DNA from: Streptomyces sp. MspMP-M5
Lineage (GTDB): Bacteria; Actinomycetota; Actinomycetes; Streptomycetales; Streptomycetaceae
Length of the DNA: 64,000 nucleotides
Direction: 5' to 3'
Assembly (NCBI RefSeq): GCF_000373585.1
Contig: NZ_KB891853.1
Span: forward strand, 1-64,000
Shown in pieces: positions 42,301 to 50,035 of the stretch (its first letter is position 1; each line of letters opens with the position of its first letter). The position numbers and the translations under genes were made by a program. Under the pieces are notes generated by a model. It did not search any database. It was not told the origin of the DNA and saw only the letters and a list, made by a program, of their open reading frames with translations.

Positions 42301-43771
42301 GGCGCGGGCGCGGGCCGAGGCGCGCGGCGATGCGAACCGGATGCGGTCGGAGGCGGCGGAGCAGTCGGAGCGGCTGCTGGGCGAGGCCCGTACGGAGGCC
42401 GAGCGGATCGTCACCGAGGCGGCGGAGCTGACGTCTTCGGCGCAGGACGACGCGGATCGCGCGGTGCGGGAGGGTCAGGAGGCCGCGGAGCGGCTGCGGG
42501 CCGAGGGTGAGCAGCGGGCGCAGCGGATGGTGGCGGAGGCCACCGAGGCGGCGGAGCGGCTGCGGGCCGAGGCGGCCGAGGCGCTGGAGAGTGCCCGTGC
42601 CCAGGCCGAGCAGACGGCCGACGAGGCGCGTGCGGCGGCGAACCGGACCCGGGCCGAGGCGGCGGCGCAGGCCGACGAGTTGGTCGCGGAGGCGGCCGGC
42701 GAGGCGGAGCGGCTGCGGTCGGAGGCGGCGGAGCGGACCGCGGAGGCGGAGCGGGCGGCGGACCGTGCCCGGGCCGATGCCCGTGAGCAGGCGGACCGGA
42801 TGGTCGCGACGGCGACGGCGGAGGCGGATCGGCTGCGGGCCGAGGCCGCGGAGACCGTGACGGCGGCGCAGGAGCACGCGGCGCGGACGCGGGCGGAGTC
42901 GGCGAAGGTCCGGGCGGATGCGGAGGAGGCCGCCGAGCAGCTGCGTGCCGAGGCGCAGGAGGAGTCGGACCGGCTGCTGGACGAGGCGCGCAAGGATGCC
43001 GCGAAGCGGCGGGGCGACGCGGCGGAGCAGGCCGACGAGTTGGTCGCCAAGGCGCAGGAGGAGGCGCTGAAGACGGCGACGGGCGCGGAGGAGCAGGCCG
43101 ACGCGATGGTCGGGGCGGCGCGCAAGGAGGCCGACCGGATCGTCATGGAGGCCACGGCCGAGGGCAACGCCCGGGTGGAGAAGGCCCGTACGGACGCGGA
43201 CACGCTGCTGAGCGAGGCGCGGCGGGACGCGACGGCCATAAGGGAGCGCGGGGAGGAGCTGCGGGTCCGGGTCGAGGCCGAGGTCGAGGAGTTGCACGAG
43301 CGGGCCCGCCGGGAGTCGGCGGAGGCGATGAAGAACGCCGGCGAGCGGGTGGACAAGCTGATCGCGCAGGCGACCGCGCAGCAGGTGGAGGCCGAGGAGA
43401 AGGCCGACAAGCTGATGGCGGACGCCAACAGCGAGGCGAGCAAGGTGCGGATCGCGGCGGTGAAGAAGGCCGAGGGCCTGATCAAGGAGGCCGAGAACAA
43501 GAAGGCCGAGGCGGTGCGCGACGCGGAGCGGATGCGGGCCGAGGCGAAGGAGGAGGCCGCGCGGATCGTGGCGGAGGGCAAGCGCGAGCTGGAGGTGCTG
43601 GCGCGCCGTCAGCAGGACATCAACACCGAGATCTCCCGTGTCCAGGACGTGCTGGAGGCGTTGGAGTCGTTCGAGGTGCCTGCGCAGGGCGGGGACGGGA
43701 AGGGCGGGGCGGTGAAGGCCGCCGCGGGGGCCGGGACAACTCGTTCGAGTGGCAAGCCGTCTGAAGGGTAG
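39323..43771 (+). CDS. scy: Scy, giant coiled-coil polarity scaffold
   Basis: A 1482-residue cytoplasmic protein that, in streptomycetes, organises the hyphal tip complex with DivIVA and FilP. Nearly the whole length is predicted coiled coil, dominated by Glu/Ala/Arg/Gln in patterns such as EAERLRAEAEE and EAARLKAEA. The N-terminal about 55 residues (DHLSQFEAEMERLKTERDRA) are a distinct coiled coil. Most of the rest follows the 51-residue repeat known for Scy and FilP; a 90-base stretch is exactly duplicated at 153 bases (51 codons). The last about 40 residues are Gly/Lys-rich and unstructured. GTG start; filP follows. An antisense frame of similar length is a compositional shadow. Confidence 0.95.
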   Translation: MRGNERQERQWAEADHLSQFEAEMERLKTERDRAVQHADDLGYQVEVLRAKLHEARRNLASRPAYDNLSHQAEQLLRNAQIQADQLRSDAERELREARAQTQRLLQESAERQARMEAELHAEAVNRRQRLDEELNERRQTVESHVNENVAWAEQLRARTESQARRLMEESRAEAEQALAAARAEAQRLADRARERLGTAAEEARAEAESILRRARTDAERLLNAASSQAQEATDQAEQLRSAAGTESEEARRLAAELTRAAEERVREADGALREARAEAEKLLEEAQQSAAKRLSTAESENEQRARTAKAEVARLVAEATKEAEALKAEAEQLRADARAESERLLSEAQEAARSKAAEDSAAQLAKAARSAEEMVSKAAEDAKATTKAAAEEAERLRREAEAEADRLREEAHDTAEQLKGAAKNDTKEYRAKTAELQEEARRLRGEAEQLRADAVAEGERIRGEARREAVQQIEEAAGTAEELLAKAKSDAEETRSGAVAESERVRTEAIERAAALRRQAEEALERARDEAEQLLLEGTQAAEELTGEAEQSAAKLRAEAEEAAEERRAEAQAELDRLRAEAEEKLAAAEESLREARSEAERLRRETQEEAARLKAEAAERRRSLQQQAEEEAERLREEAAGDASAARAEAEAAAGRLRSEAAAEAERLKAEAQETADRVRAEAAAAAERTGAEAAEALAEAQEEAARRRREAEQLLAEAREEAHQERTAAREQSEELLASARTRVGEAQAEAERLVEEADRRAAELVAAAEQTAQQVRDAVAGLHEQANEEIAGLRSAAEHAAERTRTEAQEEADRVRADAYAERERASEDAARVRREAQEATEAAKSLAERTVSEAIEEGERLRSEAAGVLDGARRDADAARSEAAEQADRLVSEATAEAEELVAEATAKAEELRSEADGLLDGARRDADAARSEAAEQADRLVSEATAEAERLVAEATAKAGKLVGDATAKAQQLRTDASDALASAEQDAARARAEARGDANRMRSEAAEQSERLLGEARTEAERIVTEAAELTSSAQDDADRAVREGQEAAERLRAEGEQRAQRMVAEATEAAERLRAEAAEALESARAQAEQTADEARAAANRTRAEAAAQADELVAEAAGEAERLRSEAAERTAEAERAADRARADAREQADRMVATATAEADRLRAEAAETVTAAQEHAARTRAESAKVRADAEEAAEQLRAEAQEESDRLLDEARKDAAKRRGDAAEQADELVAKAQEEALKTATGAEEQADAMVGAARKEADRIVMEATAEGNARVEKARTDADTLLSEARRDATAIRERGEELRVRVEAEVEELHERARRESAEAMKNAGERVDKLIAQATAQQVEAEEKADKLMADANSEASKVRIAAVKKAEGLIKEAENKKAEAVRDAERMRAEAKEEAARIVAEGKRELEVLARRQQDINTEISRVQDVLEALESFEVPAQGGDGKGGAVKAAAGAGTTRSSGKPSEG
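41942..42184 (+). repeat. 90-bp perfect direct repeat inside scy, period 153 bp
   Basis: Bases 41942-42031 recur exactly at 42095-42184. The offset is 153 bases, one 51-codon coiled-coil unit, so the copy keeps both frame and heptad register. Encodes DGARRDADAARSEAAEQADR and the following residues. Confidence 0.9.
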
Positions 43772-43839
43772 CCACTCAAATGAGGGGTCATTCTCCACTT
43801 CAAACGCGCAATGGCTCGATGACACGCCGTTAAGGCCCC

Positions 43840-43845
43840 TAGGAT
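43840..43845 (+). promoter_or_regulatory. -10 box TAGGAT upstream of filP
   Basis: TAGGAT lies 40 bases before the filP ATG in the 114-bp scy-filP gap, suggesting filP has its own promoter. The -35 is not clear. Confidence 0.4.
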
Positions 43846-43885
43846 TCTCCTTATCACCTCACCGGTCTCTTTCGACAGGAACCCC

Positions 43886-44824
43886 ATGAGCGACACTTCC
43901 TCCCCCTTCGGCTTCGAGCTCGTGCGGCGTGGGTACGACCGCGGTCAGGTGGATGACCGCATTACGAAACTGGTCGCGGACCGCGACAGTGCGCTGGCCC
44001 GTATCACCTCGCTGGAGAAGCGCATCGAGGAGCTGCACCTCGAGACGCAGAACGCCCAGGCTCAGGTCACCGACGCCGAACCCTCCTACGCGGGCCTCGG
44101 GGCGCGCGTGGAGAAGATCCTCCGCCTGGCGGAGGAGGAGGCCAAGGAGCTGCGCGAGGAGGCCCGTCGGGCCGCCGAGCAGCACCGCGAGCTGGCCGAG
44201 TCGGCCGCCCAGCAGGTCCGTAACGACGCCGAGCAGTTCGCCGTGGAGCGGAAGGCGAAGGCGGAGGACGAGGGCTCCCGGATCGTCGAGAAGGCGAAGG
44301 GCGAGGCGGCCTCGCTGCGCGCCGAGGCGCAGAAGGACGCCCAGTCCAAGCGCGAGGAGGCGGACGCCCTCTTCGAGGAGACCCGCGCCAAGGCCGCGCA
44401 GGCCGCCGCGGACTTCGAGACGAATCTGGCCAAGCGCCGCGAGCAGTCCGAGCGGGATCTGGCGTCGCGTCAGGCGAAGGCGGAGAAGCGGCTGGCGGAG
44501 ATCGAGCACCGGGCGGAGCAGCTGCGTCTGGAGGCGGAGAAGCTGCGGACGGACGCGGAGCGCCGGGCCCGGCAGACGGTGGAGACCGCGCAGCGGCAGG
44601 CCGAGGACATCGTGGCGGACGCCAATGCCAAGGCCGACCGGATCCGCAGCGAATCGGAGCGGGAGCTGGCGGCGCTCACCAACCGCCGCGACTCGATCAA
44701 CGCGCAGCTGACCAACGTCCGGGAGATGCTGGCGACGCTGACGGGTGCGGCGGTGGCCGCGGCCGGTGCGCCGGGCGACGAGGAGTCGGTGACCCGCGGG
44801 GTGCCGGCCCAGCAGAGCCGCTGA
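43886..44824 (+). CDS. filP: FilP, intermediate-filament-like coiled-coil protein
   Basis: A 312-residue cytoskeletal protein that self-assembles and gives hyphae rigidity, interacting with DivIVA and Scy at tips. The N-terminus FGFELVRRGYDRGQVDDRIT resembles the DivIVA-type membrane/lipid-binding head. A short linker is followed by a coiled coil from about residue 70 to 280 (AEEEAKELREEARRAAEQHR, EKRLAEIEHRAEQLRLEAEK), with a short Ala-rich C-terminus. It follows scy on the same strand, the conserved order, and a strong hairpin lies after it. Confidence 0.95.
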   Translation: MSDTSSPFGFELVRRGYDRGQVDDRITKLVADRDSALARITSLEKRIEELHLETQNAQAQVTDAEPSYAGLGARVEKILRLAEEEAKELREEARRAAEQHRELAESAAQQVRNDAEQFAVERKAKAEDEGSRIVEKAKGEAASLRAEAQKDAQSKREEADALFEETRAKAAQAAADFETNLAKRREQSERDLASRQAKAEKRLAEIEHRAEQLRLEAEKLRTDAERRARQTVETAQRQAEDIVADANAKADRIRSESERELAALTNRRDSINAQLTNVREMLATLTGAAVAAAGAPGDEESVTRGVPAQQSR

Positions 44825-44852
44825 CGCGCCGGAAGGTTTCGGGCAGTCCGTT

Positions 44853-44891
44853 CGTGCCCCCGTATCGCCGTTGTGGCGGTGCGGGGGCACG
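44853..44891 (+). terminator. hairpin after filP
   Basis: CGTGCCCCCG / CGGGGGCACG (10 bp) with an inner CGCC/GGCG pairing, 28 bases after the filP stop. Confidence 0.75.
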
Positions 44892-44960
44892 GTCGTGCGG
44901 GGGGGGCGGGGGCGGTCCTCCGGGCGGCGCGTCCCGGTGGCGGGGGTCCGGGGGCGCGCC

Positions 44961-44966
44961 TAGCGT
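44961..44966 (+). promoter_or_regulatory. -10 box TAGCGT of first ABC ATPase gene, leaderless type
   Basis: TAGCGT ends seven bases before the ATG with no ribosome site between. Confidence 0.45.
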
Positions 44967-44973
44967 GCTGTGC

Positions 44974-45999
44974 ATGATCGAGTTGGCGGGGCTGACGAAG
45001 CACTACGGCGACACGGTCGCGGTGGACGGGCTGACGTTCACGGTGCGGCCGGGCATCGTCACCGGCTTCCTCGGTCCCAATGGTGCGGGGAAGTCCACCA
45101 CCATGCGGATGGTGCTCGGTCTGGACAATCCGACGGCCGGTTCGGTGCGGATCGACGGGCGGCACTACCGGGAGTTGCGGAATCCGCTGACGTATGTGGG
45201 GGCGCTGCTGGACGCGCGGGCGGTGCACGGCGGGCGGAGCGCGGTGAACCATCTGCGGTGTCTGGCGCAGAGCAACGGCATTCCGTCGTCGCGGGTGGCG
45301 GAGGTGCTGCATCTGGTGGGGTTGACGTCGGTGGCCCGGCGGCGGTCGAAGGGTTTTTCGCTGGGGATGGGGCAGCGGTTGGGGATCGCGGCGGCGCTGC
45401 TCGGCGATCCGCGGATCCTGATGTTCGACGAGCCGGTCAACGGGCTGGATCCGGAGGGCATCCAGTGGATCCGGAATCTGATGAAGACGCTCGCCTCGCA
45501 AGGGCGGACGGTGTTCGTGTCGTCGCATCTGATGAGCGAGATGGCGTTGACGGCGGAGCATCTGGTGGTGATCGGGCAGGGGCGGCTGCTGGCGGACACG
45601 TCCATGGCGGAGTTCATCCGGGAGAACTCGCGGTCGTATGTGCGGCTGCGGTGTCCGGAGCGGGAGCGGTTGCTGGAGGTGCTGTACGGGGAGGGCGTCC
45701 GGGCGGTGGCGGGGCCGCAGGGCGCGGTGGAGGTGGACGGGGTGCCGGCGGAGCGGCTGGGTGAACTGGCGGCCGCGCACCGGCTGGTGCTGCATGAGCT
45801 GAGTCCTCAACAGGCGTCGTTGGAGGAGGCGTTCATGCAGTTGACGGCGGGCGCGGTGCAGTACCACGCGCACCGTGCCGGGCCGGGCGGGGTGCCCCGG
45901 GGAGGGGGGCCGCCGCGGCCGGCGGTGCCGCAGGAGGCGTTCTCGAGTGGGCCGCCGCCGGGCGGTCGGGGGCAGGACTGGCACCGGAGGAGGAGCTGA
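44974..45999 (+). CDS. ABC transporter ATP-binding protein (pair 1)
   Basis: A 341-residue ATPase of the DrrA/BcrA export type. Walker A is GFLGPNGAGKSTTMRMVLGL, the signature GFSLGMGQRLGIAAALL, Walker B PRILMFDEPVNGLDPEGI, and the H-loop VFVSSHLMSEMALTAEHL. After the ATPase core, residues about 215-290 form a regulatory domain. A Pro/Gly-rich tail (AGPGGVPRGGGPPRPAV) ends the protein. The permease gene starts two bases after the stop. Likely leaderless, as TAGCGT precedes the ATG closely. Substrate unknown. Confidence 0.93.
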   Translation: MIELAGLTKHYGDTVAVDGLTFTVRPGIVTGFLGPNGAGKSTTMRMVLGLDNPTAGSVRIDGRHYRELRNPLTYVGALLDARAVHGGRSAVNHLRCLAQSNGIPSSRVAEVLHLVGLTSVARRRSKGFSLGMGQRLGIAAALLGDPRILMFDEPVNGLDPEGIQWIRNLMKTLASQGRTVFVSSHLMSEMALTAEHLVVIGQGRLLADTSMAEFIRENSRSYVRLRCPERERLLEVLYGEGVRAVAGPQGAVEVDGVPAERLGELAAAHRLVLHELSPQQASLEEAFMQLTAGAVQYHAHRAGPGGVPRGGGPPRPAVPQEAFSSGPPPGGRGQDWHRRRS

Positions 46000-46001
46000 G
46001 G

Positions 46002-46775
46002 ATGGCGGTGGTCGGGCAGGGCCTGCGGTCGGAGTGGACGAAGATCCGGTCGGTGCGGTCGACGGTGTGGACGCTGGGTGTGGCGGTGGTGGTGACCCTC
46101 GTGGTGGGCGTGCTGATCTGCACGTTGGCCCGGAAGGACTTCGACTCGATGCCGGCCGAGCGGAGGTTCGCCTTCGATCCGACCAACATCAGCTTCGCCG
46201 GGATGGGGCTGGGGCAGCTGGCGATGATCGTGTTCGGGGTGCTGGTGGTGTCGAACGAGTACAGCACCGGGATGATCCGGGCGTCGCTGGCGGCGGTGCC
46301 GCAGCGCGGGGTGTTCCTCTTCTGCAAGCTGACGGTGGCCACCGCGCTGGTCCTCGTGGTCGGGATGGTGACGAGCTTCGCGACGTTCTTCGTGGGGCAG
46401 GCTGCGCTGGGCGAGCACCGGGCGTACCTGGGTGATCCGGGGGTGCTGCGGGCGGTGATCGGCGGCGGGCTGTACATGACGATGATGGCGCTGTTCTCGA
46501 TGGCGGTGGCCACGATGCTGCGCAGTCCGATGCTGTCGCTGGGCATCCTGATGCCGTTCTTCTTCCTGGTGTCCAACATCCTGGCGAACGTGTCGGCGAC
46601 CCGGAAGGTGGGCCGTTATCTCCCGGACCAGGCGGGTTCGCGGATCATGCAGGTGGTCACGCCGGTCGGCGACGACGCGCCGTACGGGCCCTGGGGCGGT
46701 TTCGCGATCATGGTGGGGTGGACGGTGGCCGCGCTGCTGGCCGGTTGTCTGCTGCTGAACCGGCGGGACGCCTGA
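46002..46775 (+). CDS. ABC transporter permease (pair 1)
   Basis: A 257-residue ABC-2-type membrane protein with about six helices. It begins with the short cytoplasmic LRSEWTKIRSVRSTVWTLGV, a hallmark of this actinobacterial permease group, then EYSTGMIRASLAAVPQRGVF, and ends ALLAGCLLLNRRDA. GGAGGAGC precedes the ATG. It works with the ATPase encoded just upstream. The same start motif recurs in the second pair's permease, showing duplication of the module. Confidence 0.92.
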   Translation: MAVVGQGLRSEWTKIRSVRSTVWTLGVAVVVTLVVGVLICTLARKDFDSMPAERRFAFDPTNISFAGMGLGQLAMIVFGVLVVSNEYSTGMIRASLAAVPQRGVFLFCKLTVATALVLVVGMVTSFATFFVGQAALGEHRAYLGDPGVLRAVIGGGLYMTMMALFSMAVATMLRSPMLSLGILMPFFFLVSNILANVSATRKVGRYLPDQAGSRIMQVVTPVGDDAPYGPWGGFAIMVGWTVAALLAGCLLLNRRDA

Positions 46776-46845
46776 CGGCGCGGGACCGCCGGCCGCCGCC
46801 CCGGCTTTTGGCGGGAACCGTCAACACCCCGATAGCCTCATAACC

Positions 46846-46877
46846 CTCACGGGGGCACGAGGGCGCCTCTGCCCCGA
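46846..46877 (+). promoter_or_regulatory. leader hairpin upstream of second ABC pair
   Basis: An imperfect stem (CGGGGGCACGAGGGCGCCTC with TGCCCCG) lies about 20-50 bases before the start codon, in the transcript leader. It may modulate translation or be incidental. Confidence 0.25.
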
Positions 46878-46898
46878 CCATCTCGCGAGGGGCGGAGA

Positions 46899-48203
46899 AT
46901 GATCGAGGCAGTCGGCCTGACCAAGCGCTACGGGCCCAAGACGGCCGTGCACAACCTGTCGTTCCAGGTGCGTCCGGGCACCGTCACCGGCTTTCTGGGG
47001 CCCAACGGCTCCGGCAAGTCGACGACGATGCGGATGATCCTGGGCCTCGACGCCCCGACGTCGGGCCGGGCCACGATCGGCGGCCGCCCGTTCCGGCAGA
47101 CCCCCAACGCGCCGCGCCAGGTGGGTGCGCTGCTGGACGCCAAGGCGGTGCACGGCGGGCGCAGTGCGCGGGCGCATCTGCTGTCGCTGGCGCAGCTGTC
47201 CGGCATTCCGGCCCGGCGGGTCGACGAGGTGCTGGGGGTGGTCGGTCTGCAGGAGGTGGCCAACCGCCGGTCGAAGGGGTTCTCGCTGGGCATGGGCCAG
47301 CGGCTGGGCATCGCGGCGGCGCTGCTCGGCGATCCGCAGGTGCTGCTCTTCGACGAGCCGGTCAACGGCCTGGACCCGGAGGGCATCCTGTGGGTGCGGA
47401 ACCTCATGAAGCAGCTGGCGGCGGAGGGCCGTACGGTCTTCGTCTCCTCGCACCTGATGAGTGAGATGGCGCTGACCGCGGAGCACCTGATCGTGATCGG
47501 CCGCGGGCAGTTGCTCGCGGACATGCCGGTGAAGGACTTCATCTCGGCCAACTCCGCGGACTTCGCGCGGGTCCGGACGCCGGACGGTGCGCTGGAGCAG
47601 CGCGAGAAGCTGCTCGCGGCGGTCGCCGAGGCGGGCGGCCGGGCGGAGCCGGAGGCGGACGGGGCGCTGCGGGTGACGGGGCTGCCGCTGCCGCGGATCA
47701 GCGAGCTGGCGCACACCGCCGATGTCCGGCTGTGGGAGCTGTCGCCGCACCAGGCGTCGCTGGAGGAGGCGTACATGCGGATGACGCAGGGGGCCGTCGA
47801 CTACCGCTCGACGGCCGACCAGCGGACCGGATTCCAGCCGGCGCCGGGCGGATACCCGCCGCCGGGCGCAGCTCCCCAGGGCGCCCAGGTGCCCCAGGGG
47901 TATGTGCCGGGGCAGCCGGGCGGGCCGGGTCAGGTACCGCCCGGGGCGTCCGCGCCGCCGCCGAACCCGTACGCGCAGCCGGGCCCGTACGCGCCGCCCG
48001 CCGGGCCCGCCCCGGTGCCGGGCGCCGCCGTGCCGCCGCCGCAGCGTCACCCTTACGGGGCACCCGCTCCGTACGGCGCACCGCACCCGTACGGGCAGCA
48101 GCCGCCGGCGCCGCCCGCCGCCCCCAAGCTCTCAACTCCGTTCGAGCAGGGGGAACCCCCATCCGCCGCCCAGCCCACGCCGCACACCCAGGACGTCCGA
48201 TGA
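46899..48203 (+). CDS. ABC transporter ATP-binding protein (pair 2) with Pro-rich tail
   Basis: A 434-residue paralogue of the ATPase at 44974. Core motifs are GFLGPNGSGKSTTMRMILGL, GFSLGMGQRLGIAAALLGDP, VLLFDEPVNGLDPEGILWVR and VFVSSHLMSEMALTAEHLIV. The ATPase and regulatory parts end near residue 300. The last about 130 residues are low-complexity Pro/Gly/Ala/Tyr (AQPGPYAPPAGPAPVPGAAV). GAGGGGCGGAG precedes the ATG. The stop overlaps the permease start (ATGA). The tail is unusual for an ATPase and matches Pro/Gln-rich sequence at the permease N-terminus. Confidence 0.93.
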   Translation: MIEAVGLTKRYGPKTAVHNLSFQVRPGTVTGFLGPNGSGKSTTMRMILGLDAPTSGRATIGGRPFRQTPNAPRQVGALLDAKAVHGGRSARAHLLSLAQLSGIPARRVDEVLGVVGLQEVANRRSKGFSLGMGQRLGIAAALLGDPQVLLFDEPVNGLDPEGILWVRNLMKQLAAEGRTVFVSSHLMSEMALTAEHLIVIGRGQLLADMPVKDFISANSADFARVRTPDGALEQREKLLAAVAEAGGRAEPEADGALRVTGLPLPRISELAHTADVRLWELSPHQASLEEAYMRMTQGAVDYRSTADQRTGFQPAPGGYPPPGAAPQGAQVPQGYVPGQPGGPGQVPPGASAPPPNPYAQPGPYAPPAGPAPVPGAAVPPPQRHPYGAPAPYGAPHPYGQQPPAPPAAPKLSTPFEQGEPPSAAQPTPHTQDVR

Positions 48204-49507
48204 CCAGCCCTCAGCAGCCGCAGCCCCAGCCGCAGCCGGAGCCCGCGCCGGAGCCCGGCGGGCAGCCGATGCCGCCCGCCGCTCCGCCCGCCGCTCCGCC
48301 CGCCGCTCCGGTGCCCGCCCCCGTCACGGGGCCCGCGCCCACCGCCGGGCCGATGCCGCCCGCGTCGCCGCAGCCGCCCGCCGAACAGCCTTCCCCCGCC
48401 GGGGAACCGGGGACGATGATGCTGCAGGCGCAGCCGCAGCCCGGGCCCGCCAAGGAGGCCGGCACGATGCTGCTCCAGGCGCAGCCGCCGGCCGGTGGCC
48501 ACCCCGAGCCGCGGCCGCTGGCGGCGCACGGGCCGGGCGGACCGGGCGGACCGGGTAAGGAGGCCGGCACGATGATGCTCACCGTCTCCGCGCCCCCGCA
48601 GTCCCAGCAGGCGCAGCAGCCCCCACAGCAGCCCCAGGAGCCGCCGCAGGCACCGGCCCCGCAGCAGCCGCCGCACCCGCAGCAGCAGCCCGCCGCGGCC
48701 AACTGGCAGGCGGGCGGCGCCGGTTACGTCTCCCCCATACCCGTCCGCCCGACCCACCTGGGCCATGCGCTGGCCGCCGAGTGGACCAAGATCCGTTCGG
48801 TGCGCTCGACGATGTGGACGCTGGGCGTGATGGTGGCCCTGATCGTCGGCATCGGCCTGCTGACCGCCACCGCCCTGTCGGGCCACAAGGTCGGCCTCGG
48901 CATCGGCTACGGCTTCTTCAGCGTCATGCTGGGCACCCTGTGCATCATCCCGCTCGGCGTGCTGGTGATCTCGTCCGAGTACGGGACGGGGATGATCCGG
49001 ACCACCATGACCGCCTGCCCCAGCCGGGCCCGGGTGCTGGCCGCCAAGGCGATCGTCTTCTTCGCGCTCGCCTTCGTGATCACGACGGTGTCCACCACGC
49101 TCGTGTCGCTCGCCCTGTCCGGCATGCTGGACGGCCGGGAGCCGACGGTCGGCGAGTGGCTGCGGTGCACGGTGGGCGCCGGACTCTACGTCTCGATGCT
49201 CGGCCTGCTGGCCATGGCGGTCGGCTCGCTGCTGCGGCACTCCGCGGGCGCCATCAGCGCCATGTTCGGGGTGGTCATGCTGCCGATGCTGCTCGCGGTG
49301 TTCATGATCGGCGCATCGAGCCTGGCGTGGCTCGCCAAGGGGCTGATCACCTACTCGGTGCCCAACTCGCTGGCGACGCTGTACGGCATGCCGTTCCTCG
49401 GTACCGACGGCGGGCCGGAGGGCTGGACCCCGCTGTGGATCCTGACCGGCGTCACCGCGGTCGCGCTGGGCGCGGCCTTCGTCGTCCAGGAGCGGCGCGA
49501 CGTGTAA
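48200..49507 (+). CDS. ABC transporter permease (pair 2) with Pro/Gln-rich N-terminal extension
   Basis: A 435-residue ABC-2 permease. The first about 190 residues are cytoplasmic and low complexity (Pro, Gln, Ala) and contain three spaced copies of a GTMxL element (GEPGTMMLQAQPQPGPAKEA, AGTMLLQAQPP, AGTMMLTVSAPP). The membrane part begins with LAAEWTKIRSVRSTMWTLGV, matching the pair-1 permease, followed by about six helices and VVQERRDV at the end. The start overlaps the ATPase stop. The repeated Thr elements could be phosphorylation or docking sites; that is inference. Confidence 0.92.
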   Translation: MTSPQQPQPQPQPEPAPEPGGQPMPPAAPPAAPPAAPVPAPVTGPAPTAGPMPPASPQPPAEQPSPAGEPGTMMLQAQPQPGPAKEAGTMLLQAQPPAGGHPEPRPLAAHGPGGPGGPGKEAGTMMLTVSAPPQSQQAQQPPQQPQEPPQAPAPQQPPHPQQQPAAANWQAGGAGYVSPIPVRPTHLGHALAAEWTKIRSVRSTMWTLGVMVALIVGIGLLTATALSGHKVGLGIGYGFFSVMLGTLCIIPLGVLVISSEYGTGMIRTTMTACPSRARVLAAKAIVFFALAFVITTVSTTLVSLALSGMLDGREPTVGEWLRCTVGAGLYVSMLGLLAMAVGSLLRHSAGAISAMFGVVMLPMLLAVFMIGASSLAWLAKGLITYSVPNSLATLYGMPFLGTDGGPEGWTPLWILTGVTAVALGAAFVVQERRDV

Positions 49508-49511
49508 CGCC

Positions 49512-49844
49512 TCAGTATCGGGGGGCATTTCGGGACCGCTGGAGCCGTGCGCTCCGGCGGTTCCGTGCGTTCCAGCAGGCTTTGTGCCAGTGCCGGCGGT
49601 CGTCGACGTCGCCGTGCCGGGGCCAGGTGACGACGTGCGGGACGCCGGGCGGAATCTCCTGGTCGCAGCCGGGGCAGCGGTAGTGCTTGGCCGCGCCGGC
49701 GGCGCCGACCGGCCGGACCACCCAGTCCTCGCCGCGCCATTCCTCGGTGGTCTCCAGTCCGTAGCGGCCGAGCCCCGGGTGGTCCGCGCGGGCTGCGTGG
49801 TCGGGGCGGTTCGCACCGCCTTGGCGGTTTCGACGCGGGGACAC
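49512..49844 (-). CDS. small Cys/His-rich protein of unknown function
   Basis: A 110-residue basic protein starting at GTG behind GAGG. The middle has a probable zinc site: HYRCPGCDQEIPPGVPHVVT with a CxxC pair, then RRHWHKACWNAR with two His and a third Cys. The N-terminus (MSPRRNRQGGANRPDHAARA) is Arg-rich, as is the C-terminus. Proteins of this kind are often labelled ATP/GTP-binding in streptomycete annotations, but I see no P-loop. It ends five bases from the convergent ABC permease stop. Confidence 0.75.
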   Translation of the reverse strand: MSPRRNRQGGANRPDHAARADHPGLGRYGLETTEEWRGEDWVVRPVGAAGAAKHYRCPGCDQEIPPGVPHVVTWPRHGDVDDRRHWHKACWNARNRRSARLQRSRNAPRY

Positions 49845-50035
49845 GGCACACCTCGGCAGGTCGAGAGCTGGGGGAGGGCTGTCACCAGCGTACGCGGCAC
49901 GGTCAGGGGCAAACGCCCGCCGTCACGTTTCTGCGATCATCTGGAAATTTCGCGTCAGGCCGTGCCCTGGGCACGTGTCGCCCGTTGTTGCCGGGTGAGG
50001 AGGGGGTCGCGTCGGCTGCAAGGAGGCAGAGAGCG

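Noticed and set aside
39500..43600. Dense short repeats in scy as possible CRISPR or mobile repeats
   Set aside because: Repeats are codon-level consequences of the coiled coil and keep reading frame; no spacers or regular non-coding units.
39080..43825. Open frame of about 1580 codons antisense to scy
   Set aside because: It mirrors the GC-rich, repetitive coding strand of scy; the product is Leu/Arg-rich nonsense with no domain and no ribosome site.
48211..48702. Cys/Gly-rich antisense frame resembling a metallothionein-like protein
   Set aside because: It is the reverse of the Pro/Ala/Gln-rich permease tail; Cys and Gly codons arise from complementing GCA/GCC and CCx codons.
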